Assembly: GCF_006443685.1 (NCBI RefSeq)
Contig: NZ_VFYP01000002.1
Coordinates: forward strand, 310,001-374,000
Length of the DNA: 64,000 bases
Direction of reading: 5' to 3'
Source: Rhizobium glycinendophyticum
Lineage (GTDB): Bacteria; Pseudomonadota; Alphaproteobacteria; Rhizobiales; Rhizobiaceae
Part shown: piece by piece, positions 57,772 to 64,000 of the stretch
Numbering within the stretch: position 1 is the stretch's first letter
Layout of the letters: each line of letters begins with the position of its first letter
The notes under the pieces: generated by a model
Seen by the model: only the letters and a program-made list of their open reading frames with translations
The model's database searches: none
Told to the model about the DNA's origin: nothing
Made by a program: the position numbers and the translations under genes

Positions 57772-59343
57772 ATGTTTGAAAACCTCCAGGACCGTCTTGG
57801 ATCCATTCTGAATGGACTGACCGGCCGTGGCGCACTGTCCGAGGCGGATGTCTCGGCTGCTCTGCGCGAGGTCCGTCGTGCCCTTCTCGAGGCCGACGTC
57901 GCTCTCGAAGTCGTCCGCTCCTTCACCGACAAGGTCCGCGAAAAGGCCGTCGGTGCCGCCGTTCTGAAGTCGATCAAACCCGGGCAGATGGTCGTCAAGA
58001 TCGTCCATGACGAGCTGGTCGAAATGCTCGGCACCGAAGGGGTGTCGATCGACCTCAACGCACCGGCCCCCGTCGTAATCATGATGGTCGGTCTGCAGGG
58101 TTCTGGTAAGACGACCACCACGGGCAAGATCGCCAAGCGTCTGACCGATCGCGAGAAGAAGAAGGTCCTGATGGCCTCGCTCGACACGCGTCGGCCGGCC
58201 GCCCAGGAACAGCTTCGTCAGCTCGGCGTCCAGACCGGCATCGATACGCTGCCGGTGATCGCCGGCCAGTCGCCGACCGATATCGCATCGCGTGCTGTGC
58301 AAGCGGCCAAGCTCGGCGGCCATGACGTGGTCATCCTCGACACCGCCGGCCGTACGCATATCGACGAGCCGCTGATGATCGAGATGGCCGAGATCAAGTC
58401 TCGCGCCAAGCCGCATGAAATCCTGCTCGTCGCCGACTCGCTCACCGGGCAGGACGCCGTCAATCTGGCGCGCAATTTCGACGAACGCGTCGGCATCACC
58501 GGCCTCGTTCTGACCCGCATGGACGGCGATGGCCGTGGCGGTGCGGCGCTCTCGATGCGTGCCGTCACCGGCAAGCCGATCAAGCTGATCGGCGTCGGCG
58601 AAAAGATGACGGAGCTCGACGAGTTCCACCCCCGCCGTATCGCTGACCGCATTCTCGGCATGGGCGACATTGTCTCGCTGGTCGAGAAGGCCGCCGAGAA
58701 TATCGATGCGGAAAAAGCCCGCGCCATGGCCGAGAAGATGGCCAAGGGCAAGTTCGACCTCAACGACCTGGCCGAGCAGATCAAGCAGATGCAGGCCATG
58801 GGCGGCATGGGCGGGATCATGGGCATGATGCCGGGCATGGCGGGCATGAAGGACAAGATTTCCGCCGCCGGCCTCGACGACAAGGTCTTCAAGCGCCAGC
58901 TCGCCATCATCTCCTCGATGACCAAGGCCGAGCGCGCCAATCCGGACATGCTGAAGCATTCCCGCAAGAAGCGCATCGCGGCCGGCTCCGGCACGGATGC
59001 TGCCGACATCAATAAGCTTTTGAAGATGCATCGCCAGATGGCCGACATGATGAAGGCCATGGGCGGCAAAGGCAAAGGCGGCATGATGAAGCAGATGATG
59101 GGCGGCCTGGCCTCGAAAATGGGCCTCGGCGGCATGGTTGGCGGCATGGGCATGCCGGATCTGTCAAAAATGGATCCGAAGCAGCTCGAAGCGCTGGCCA
59201 AGCAGGCGGAAGCCGCCGGCATGAAGCCGGGCGGCCTGCCCGGTCTCGGTGGCGGCGGTCTGCCGGGCCTTGGTGGAGCGAAGCTTCCCGGCCTGGGCGG
59301 CGGTGGTTTCCCGGGCCTTCCCGGCCTGCCGAAGAAGAAGTGA
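57772..59343 (+). CDS. ffh: Signal recognition particle protein Ffh
   Basis: 523 residues from ATG 57772 with AAGGAAG upstream; a frame 99 codons longer reads through the leader hairpins and is not real. The N domain starts MFENLQDRLGSILNGL; the GTPase motifs are GLQGSGKTTT and LDTAGRTHID and TRMDGDGRGG; the C-terminal M domain is Met-rich and is followed by a glycine/leucine/proline-rich tail ending GLPGLPKKK. Ffh with SRP RNA targets ribosome-nascent chains to FtsY. The tail is longer than in E. coli Ffh. Confidence 0.97.
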   Translation: MFENLQDRLGSILNGLTGRGALSEADVSAALREVRRALLEADVALEVVRSFTDKVREKAVGAAVLKSIKPGQMVVKIVHDELVEMLGTEGVSIDLNAPAPVVIMMVGLQGSGKTTTTGKIAKRLTDREKKKVLMASLDTRRPAAQEQLRQLGVQTGIDTLPVIAGQSPTDIASRAVQAAKLGGHDVVILDTAGRTHIDEPLMIEMAEIKSRAKPHEILLVADSLTGQDAVNLARNFDERVGITGLVLTRMDGDGRGGAALSMRAVTGKPIKLIGVGEKMTELDEFHPRRIADRILGMGDIVSLVEKAAENIDAEKARAMAEKMAKGKFDLNDLAEQIKQMQAMGGMGGIMGMMPGMAGMKDKISAAGLDDKVFKRQLAIISSMTKAERANPDMLKHSRKKRIAAGSGTDAADINKLLKMHRQMADMMKAMGGKGKGGMMKQMMGGLASKMGLGGMVGGMGMPDLSKMDPKQLEALAKQAEAAGMKPGGLPGLGGGGLPGLGGAKLPGLGGGGFPGLPGLPKKK

Positions 59344-59353
59344 GAGGGCGCCG

Positions 59354-59674
59354 ATGATTGATCCGTCCGTCAAGGAGCAGCTTTCCGGCTATCGCCAGTC
59401 GATCGACAACATCGACGCGGCGCTGGTCCACATGCTGGCGGAACGCTTCCGCTGCACCAAGGCTGTCGGCGTGCTGAAGGCCACACACGAATTGCCGCCC
59501 GCCGATCCGGCGCGCGAGGAATACCAGATTTCCCGCCTGCGCCGTCTGGCCCAGGATGCCAATCTGGATCCGGATTTCGCCGAGAAGTTCCTGAACTTCA
59601 TCATCAAGGAAGTCATCCGGCATCATGAAGCCATTGCCGCCGAACATGGCGGTGTCACCGAAAAGACCGCCTGA
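59354..59674 (+). CDS. Chorismate mutase (AroQ type)
   Basis: 106 residues of the all-helical AroQ fold, from ATG 59354, 10 bases after the ffh stop. The helix-one pattern LSGYRQSIDNIDAALVHMLAER with Arg and Asp, and KAVGVLKATHELPP, match AroQ active-site helices. It converts chorismate to prephenate for Phe/Tyr synthesis. Its small size and operon position between ffh and rpsP are standard for Rhizobiales. Confidence 0.92.
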   Translation: MIDPSVKEQLSGYRQSIDNIDAALVHMLAERFRCTKAVGVLKATHELPPADPAREEYQISRLRRLAQDANLDPDFAEKFLNFIIKEVIRHHEAIAAEHGGVTEKTA

Positions 59675-59738
59675 CGGCGGCCTCAACAAGAATAGGGTTC
59701 GCTGCGGCGGCCTGAACTAAACCTCAAGGAGTAATTAC

Positions 59739-60113
59739 ATGTCCCTCAAGATTCGTCTCGCCCGCGGTGGTTCCAAGAAGCGCCCGTACTACCAGATCGT
59801 CGTTGCTGACGCCCGCGCTCCGCGCGACGGCCGCTTCCTGGAGAAGGTCGGTTCCTGGAACCCGATGCTCGGCAAGGACAACGAAAAGCGCGTTGAACTC
59901 AACGCTGACCTGATCAAGGAATGGATTGCCAAGGGCGCCCAGCCGACAGACCGCGTTCTGCGCTTCCTCGCTGAGGCCGGCCTGGCCGAACGCGCTGTTC
60001 GCAGCAACCCGGACAAGGCAAAGCCGGGCAAGAAGGCCCAGGAACGCGCTGCCGAGAAGGCACAGAAGGCTGCCGACGCCGCGGCCGCTGCTGCAGAAGC
60101 CGCTGCGGAATAA
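59739..60113 (+). CDS. rpsP: 30S ribosomal protein S16
   Basis: 124 residues: the first 85 form S16 ([21 protein letters not shown], then EKVGSWNPM); the last 35 are an Ala/Lys/Glu tail ([18 protein letters not shown] and so on) absent in E. coli S16 (82 residues). AAGGAG precedes the ATG. A strong terminator follows at 60136-60164, so this message may end before rimM. Confidence 0.96.
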   Translation: MSLKIRLARGGSKKRPYYQIVVADARAPRDGRFLEKVGSWNPMLGKDNEKRVELNADLIKEWIAKGAQPTDRVLRFLAEAGLAERAVRSNPDKAKPGKKAQERAAEKAQKAADAAAAAAEAAAE

Positions 60114-60135
60114 TCGATCTTGGATCGTTGCAGGC

Positions 60136-60164
60136 GGGCGGTGGGTCTCCCACCGCCCGTTTTT
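60136..60164 (+). terminator. Rho-independent terminator after rpsP
   Basis: GGGCGGTGGG (60136-60145) and CCCACCGCCC (60149-60158) form a perfect 10-bp stem with loop TCT, followed by GTTTTTG. It stands 23 bases after the rpsP stop, inside the rpsP-rimM gap. Confidence 0.9.
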
Positions 60165-60236
60165 GCGTTTTCTTTGCCCTTGGTTCCGCCTAAAAGGGTG
60201 GAGCGAAGAGAACATGTTTCAGGACTGCATATCGCC

Positions 60237-60815
60237 ATGAGCACGCTGGAAAATCCGATACTGATGGCCGTCATCGGCGCCGCCCAGGGCCTGCGCGGCG
60301 AAGTGCGGGTAAAGACCTTCACCGAAGATCAACTTGGGCTGGCTGATTACGGCGTCCTCTACAGTGCCGATGGCCGCAAATTCGAGATCCTCGACATTCG
60401 CGACGGCAAGACCGTAGCCATTGTCCGGTTCCGTGGCATCAACGACCGCAACGCGGCAGAAGCGCTGAACGGCACCGAACTCTTCGTCAACAGGGACGCG
60501 TTGCCCGACGAGGATCTCGACGATGACGAGTTTTACTATGCCGACTTGGAAGGCCTCCAAGTCTATGACGCCGAGAACAACCATTACGGCGCAGTCACTG
60601 CGGTTTATGATTTTGGCGCCGGCGACCTTCTGGAGCTGAAAGGCCCCGGTAAGCGCCCTGTTCTCATTCCCTTCTCCGAAGCGGCCGTCCTTGAGATCGA
60701 TCTCGAAGGTGGACGCCTGCTGGTCGATCCCATCGCAGCTGGCCTAAAGGACGATGGCGAGGAGAAGCCCTATGGCGCCGGTGGAGGAATGCCGCGCCCG
60801 AATGGGCGTCGCTGA
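60237..60815 (+). CDS. rimM: Ribosome maturation factor RimM
   Basis: 192 residues from ATG 60237; the in-frame upstream extension is unlikely. The N-terminal beta-barrel ([17 protein letters not shown]) and the C-terminal PRC-barrel domain ([25 protein letters not shown]) are complete. RimM binds S19 and matures the 30S head. It lies between rpsP and trmD (3-base gap to trmD), the canonical S16-RimM-TrmD-L19 order. Confidence 0.95.
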   Translation: MSTLENPILMAVIGAAQGLRGEVRVKTFTEDQLGLADYGVLYSADGRKFEILDIRDGKTVAIVRFRGINDRNAAEALNGTELFVNRDALPDEDLDDDEFYYADLEGLQVYDAENNHYGAVTAVYDFGAGDLLELKGPGKRPVLIPFSEAAVLEIDLEGGRLLVDPIAAGLKDDGEEKPYGAGGGMPRPNGRR

Positions 60816-60818
60816 CCC

Positions 60819-61511
60819 ATGGGTTTCAAGGCTTCGATCCTGACGCTCTATCCGGACATGTTTCCTGGTCATCTGGGCCATGCTCTCGCGGGACGCGCGC
60901 TTGAGCGCGGCGACTGGTCGCTGGAAGCCGTGCAAATCCGCGACTTCGCCGAAGACAAGCATCGAAGCGTCGATGATACCCCCTCCGGCGGCGGCGCCGG
61001 CATGGTCCTTAAGCCCGATGTTCTCGCGCGCGCCATTGATTCCATAGCCGACGATGGAAGACCTCGGCTGCTGATGAGCCCGCGCGGTTGTCCGCTCACG
61101 CAAGAACGAGTCCGCGCCCTTGGCGCTGGCGAGGGGGTGGTAATCGTCTGTGGCCGTTTCGAAGGTGTCGATCAACGCGTAATTGACGCGCGCCAGTTGG
61201 AAGAGGTGTCGGTCGGCGATTATATCCTCTCCGGCGGTGAACCGGCGGCCTTGACCCTTCTCGATGCCGTCGTGCGCATCCTCCCCGGCGTGATGGGTAA
61301 CCAGCTTTCCGGCGTGCATGAGAGCTTCGAGGGCGGATTGCTGGAACACCCGCAATACACCCGGCCCCAAATCTTCGAGGGCATGGAGATCCCGCAGATC
61401 CTCATGTCGGGTAATCACGCGGCCATCGAGAAGTGGCGTCATGAACAGGCTGTTGTCCTGACGCGCGAAAGGCGTCCCGATCTTTTGCCTATTCAGCCGG
61501 TGAAGAAGTAA
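60819..61511 (+). CDS. trmD: tRNA (guanine(37)-N1)-methyltransferase TrmD
   Basis: 230 residues, a SPOUT-fold methyltransferase. The start is [20 protein letters not shown]; the trefoil-knot segments [14 protein letters not shown] and [14 protein letters not shown] and [11 protein letters not shown] bind SAM. It makes m1G37 in tRNAs and prevents frameshifting. Its last 19 bases overlap, tail to tail, the 3' end of the TauE gene on the opposite strand. Catalytic Asp (in DTPSGGG) is present. Confidence 0.97.
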   Translation: MGFKASILTLYPDMFPGHLGHALAGRALERGDWSLEAVQIRDFAEDKHRSVDDTPSGGGAGMVLKPDVLARAIDSIADDGRPRLLMSPRGCPLTQERVRALGAGEGVVIVCGRFEGVDQRVIDARQLEEVSVGDYILSGGEPAALTLLDAVVRILPGVMGNQLSGVHESFEGGLLEHPQYTRPQIFEGMEIPQILMSGNHAAIEKWRHEQAVVLTRERRPDLLPIQPVKK

Positions 61512-62239
61512 TAGGCGGCGAGCCCGAGCCCTGCAGCCACCACCACCCAACGCAGCACGGTCTGCGGCACCTTCTTGGCGACGGCCACCCCGGCATAACC
61601 ACCCACTGCCACGGCCGGAATCATGATGGCGGCATGCAGCCATGACAGCGCACCGGCGCTCGCAAAGATGACGATGGCGACGGCCGCAATGACGATCGAC
61701 AGGAAGTTCTTTAACGCATTCAGCCGGTGATAGTCGCCACCGCTGGCCAAACCAAGCGAGGCCAGCATCATGATGCCCATCCCCGCTCCGAAAAATCCGC
61801 CGTAAAAGGATGTGATGCCTTGCAGACCCAGCCCCAGCGGGCTTGCCGCATGGCTTTCGCCCTGTGTTTTCGGCCGCAGCTTCGGACCGGCTGCGAAAAC
61901 CGCAGTCGCGCCGAGCAGAAGCCAGGGCACCATCGAGCGGAAAGCCGGGTTTGACAGCGAAATGAGGAAAAGGGAACCGCAGACAGCACCTATGACCGAA
62001 ACAATGGCCAGGAGGACAGCACCGCGCCACATGGTCTTGAACTCACGCCTGTAAGCCAAAGTCGAGGTGATGTAGCCGGGAAACTGGATGACCGACGAAG
62101 TCGCATTGGCTGAGATCGGAGGCAGTCCGGCCAAGGTGAGGGCACCGAAGGTAAGAAACGTCCCCCCGCCTGCGATCGCGTTGACAGCACCGGACAAGAA
62201 CCCGGCGACGAACAGAATGGCGATCAGGGCAATGGACAT
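61493..62239 (-). CDS. TauE/SafE-family sulfite/anion exporter-like membrane protein
   Basis: 248 residues, about eight membrane segments in two repeats, [18 protein letters not shown] with [11 protein letters not shown] in the first and [15 protein letters not shown] in the second, as in the TauE/SafE (DUF81) family. Members export sulfite, sulfoacetate or similar anions. It sits on the opposite strand between trmD and rplS, an interruption of the classical order. Substrate unknown. Confidence 0.87.
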   Translation of the reverse strand: MSIALIAILFVAGFLSGAVNAIAGGGTFLTFGALTLAGLPPISANATSSVIQFPGYITSTLAYRREFKTMWRGAVLLAIVSVIGAVCGSLFLISLSNPAFRSMVPWLLLGATAVFAAGPKLRPKTQGESHAASPLGLGLQGITSFYGGFFGAGMGIMMLASLGLASGGDYHRLNALKNFLSIVIAAVAIVIFASAGALSWLHAAIMIPAVAVGGYAGVAVAKKVPQTVLRWVVVAAGLGLAAYYFFTG

Positions 62240-62511
62240 GTAGGCTTTGTCTCCAACATTGAGGCCGTCTTACGGAGAGCACCCTGCCCAGGACGGGCGC
62301 AACGCCCTGTGCAGCAAGAGAAATTGCGTGACCAAGGGGTGACAAGCCGCCCGCCATAGTGTAATGGCGCCTTCGGACATGGGCACAAGCCCGTCTGCCA
62401 AAACAAAGAACTGCGTATCCGCTCCAGCCTCTCGAGGCAAGATCCCAAGGCAATGACCCAAGGGATGATCGTTGAGCGCTCTGGCTGTTTCAGAAGAAAT
62501 TGAGGTTAGAC
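62240..62511 (+). other. Gap upstream of rplS with several small stems
   Basis: 272 bases hold GGGCG/CGCCC around 62299-62311 and GGGC-ACAA-GCCC and GCCTCTCGAGGC further on. No convincing gene is present on either strand. The rplS ribosome-binding site is the weak GAGGT before ATG 62512. The stems may form an L19 5' leader, but no T-tract or known leader motif was seen. Confidence 0.35.
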
Positions 62512-63048
62512 ATGAACATCATTCAGCAGCTGGAAGCCGAACAGGCCGCCAAGATCGAAGCCAAGCGCAAACTTCCGGATTTCTCCCCGGGCGACACGCT
62601 GCGCGTCAACGTCACCGTCAAGGAAGGCAACCGTACTCGCGTGCAGGCCTATGAAGGCGTTTGCATCGCTCGTTCGGGTGCCGGCATCAACGAGAGCTTC
62701 ACGGTTCGCAAGATCTCCTACGGCGAAGGCGTCGAGCGCGTATTCCCGGTCTACTCGCCGCTCGTCGAAGGCGTCGAAATTGTCCGCCGCGGTAAGGTCC
62801 GTCGCGCCAAGCTGTACTACCTGCGCGATCGTCGCGGTAAGTCGGCTCGTATCGTTGAGAACACCGGCACCCGCGCCCGCAAGCTGAACGACGCCGAACG
62901 CGCCGCTGTTGCCGAAGAAAAGGCACGTCTGGAAGCTGAGAAGGTCGCAGCAGCACAGGCTCTGGCCGCCGAAAAGGCAGCAGCCGAAGCCGCTGAAAAG
63001 GCCGCTGCCGCAGAAGCCGCTGCCGCTGCAGAAACCTCGGCTGAATAA
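62512..63048 (+). CDS. rplS: 50S ribosomal protein L19
   Basis: 178 residues from ATG 62512 (E. coli L19 has 115). The first 118 are L19 ([14 protein letters not shown], then [38 protein letters not shown] and [15 protein letters not shown]). The last 60 are an Ala/Glu-rich tail (for example [16 protein letters not shown]). It stabilises the 30S-50S interface. A terminator lies at 63091-63115. Confidence 0.97.
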   Translation: MNIIQQLEAEQAAKIEAKRKLPDFSPGDTLRVNVTVKEGNRTRVQAYEGVCIARSGAGINESFTVRKISYGEGVERVFPVYSPLVEGVEIVRRGKVRRAKLYYLRDRRGKSARIVENTGTRARKLNDAERAAVAEEKARLEAEKVAAAQALAAEKAAAEAAEKAAAAEAAAAAETSAE

Positions 63049-63090
63049 GCTGATCTGGGCGGATCGTCCGCCCTTTCAAACTCTTTGCGA

Positions 63091-63115
63091 AGGCCCGGCT
63101 CTGTCCGGGCCTTTT
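63091..63115 (+). terminator. Rho-independent terminator after rplS
   Basis: AGGCCCGG (63091-63098) and CCGGGCCT (63105-63112) form a perfect 8-bp stem with loop CTCTGT, followed by TTTGCGTTTCTG. Confidence 0.85.
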
Positions 63116-63151
63116 GCGTTTCTGTAAATAATGAGGATTTGAGGGTTTGCC

Positions 63152-63982
63152 TCAGAGGCTGACACTGATTGCTCCGCCGGCCACAATCAGGCAAGCCAGC
63201 AGCCGCCGGAGCGTCAAAGGCTCACCAAGGACGAGAGCCCCGATCAAGACGGCAAAGACCACGCTTGTTTCGCGCACCGCCGTAACAAGACCGGCCGGAG
63301 CATAAGCGTAGGCGACGACAACCAAACCATAGGCCAGCATGGCGACAACACCGCCACCGGCCGCCTTCCAGGTGGCCGGTGCACGCAGGTCGATGCTCAG
63401 CCCGCGACGGGTGACGATATAGGCGAGCGTGATCATGATACCGAAGAGAAAGAGCACCCAGAGCGCATAGGAAACCGGCTGGGCGACCAGCTTCACACCA
63501 CGGGAATCGACCGTGGAATAACAAGCGATGATCAACCCGGTGGTCAGCGCAAACAGGATCGATGAGGTCGCGGCCCGCGTCTTGCCCAGCGACAGGCTCA
63601 TGATGCCGGCCGCGATCAGCACCACGCCAAGCGTCTGGAACGGCCCGAGCACCTCACCAAAGAACAGAAAGCCTCCCAGCGTCACCAGGAGCGGTACGGT
63701 GCCACGCACGATCGGATAGACCTGGCCGAGTTCGCCATGGCGGTAAGCGGCCACCAGGAAGAGGCTGTAGCCGACCTGAAGGCAGGCGGAGAGCAGAATA
63801 TATGGCCAGGCCGGAGCAGCCGGAAACGGCAATGCGAAGAGAAAGGGTAGCGTGATGATGCTGCCGGCCAGACTCATGATGGTAATCGACCAGAGCCGGT
63901 CCGCACCCGTGCGCAAGAACGCATTCCAGCTGGCATGAAGAATAGCCGCGATCAGGGCTAAACAGACGGCAACGATACTCAC
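63152..63982 (-). CDS. EamA/DMT-family transporter
   Basis: 276 residues, ten membrane segments in two EamA repeats (FLVAAYRHGELGQVYPIVRG in the first, YALVVVAYAYAPAGLVTAV-like segment in the second). The family includes amino-acid and nucleoside-sugar exporters. The first codon I see is GTG at 63982; the frame stays open to the window edge, so the true start could lie outside it. Convergent with rplS; substrate unknown. Confidence 0.85.
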   Translation of the reverse strand: MSIVAVCLALIAAILHASWNAFLRTGADRLWSITIMSLAGSIITLPFLFALPFPAAPAWPYILLSACLQVGYSLFLVAAYRHGELGQVYPIVRGTVPLLVTLGGFLFFGEVLGPFQTLGVVLIAAGIMSLSLGKTRAATSSILFALTTGLIIACYSTVDSRGVKLVAQPVSYALWVLFLFGIMITLAYIVTRRGLSIDLRAPATWKAAGGGVVAMLAYGLVVVAYAYAPAGLVTAVRETSVVFAVLIGALVLGEPLTLRRLLACLIVAGGAISVSL

Positions 63983-64000
63983 GACCGCGACCTGCGGCAG

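Overview
This is a chromosomal stretch of an alphaproteobacterium of the Rhizobiaceae (Rhizobium/Agrobacterium/Neorhizobium type). The best evidence is a chvE-gguABC sugar system with a divergent gbpR-type LysR gene, a 180-kDa-class NAD glutamate dehydrogenase, a thiCOSGE operon behind a TPP riboswitch, and many small rhizobial conserved families (DUF1674, DUF2794, DUF2585, DUF1223). The window is gene-dense. I saw no rRNA, tRNA, insertion sequence, prophage or CRISPR array.

Layout. 1-5.1 kb: the end of an RbsD/FucU-type sugar mutarotase gene, then a sugar ABC importer (binding protein, ATPase, permease) and a zinc sugar-(acid) dehydrogenase. 5.2-9.3 kb: an MhqD/MhqO-like hydrolase and ring-cleaving dioxygenase pair divergent from a LysR gene, a class I glutamine amidotransferase, and a FadR-type GntR regulator. 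9.4-17.6 kb: SNase-like nuclease, SdhAF4-like DUF1674, htpX, rsmB, a heparinase II/III-like gene, purH and an MFS transporter. 17.6-27.8 kb: the 1595-residue glutamate dehydrogenase, pyridoxal kinase, beta-carbonic anhydrase, lytic transglycosylase, asd, a GNAT acetyltransferase and DUF2794. 27.8-39.7 kb: gbpR, then chvE-gguA-gguB-gguC-arabonate dehydratase-galactose/arabinose 1-dehydrogenase-ketoglutarate semialdehyde dehydrogenase-dgoK-dgoA. 40-46.8 kb: DUF1223, acnA, and the cytochrome c maturation operon ccmABCDG, including a ccmD of only 58 codons. 46.8-51.6 kb, reverse strand: DUF2585, yciB/ispZ, ftsY, mtaB, dapF. 51.7-56.3 kb: the thiamine operon. 56.4-64 kb: a Tat-exported metallo-beta-lactamase-fold hydrolase, then ffh, chorismate mutase, rpsP, rimM, trmD, (reverse-strand TauE/SafE), rplS and an EamA transporter.

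How it works together. The 28-40 kb block is a compact pentose/hexose machine. A ChvE-type receptor and GguAB import sugars such as D-galactose, L-arabinose and D-glucose. A shared Gfo/Idh/MocA dehydrogenase and an IlvD/Edd dehydratase start the oxidation. The products then split into a phosphorylated branch (DgoK and DgoA to pyruvate plus glyceraldehyde-3-phosphate) and a non-phosphorylated branch ending at 2-oxoglutarate through the semialdehyde dehydrogenase. GguC, of the fumarylacetoacetase superfamily, is the best local candidate for the otherwise missing 2-keto-3-deoxy-L-arabonate dehydratase. Both GTPases of the SRP pathway (FtsY and Ffh) lie within 10 kb of each other, separated by the thiamine operon.

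The most interesting non-coding structures are: a promoter-like element, structured RNA and terminator-like hairpin upstream of ffh; strong hairpins between binding-protein and ATPase genes in both sugar operons; an Irr-box-like palindrome between acnA and ccmA; and several near-perfect operator-type palindromes. All functional statements are from sequence reading and family knowledge only; no searches were run.
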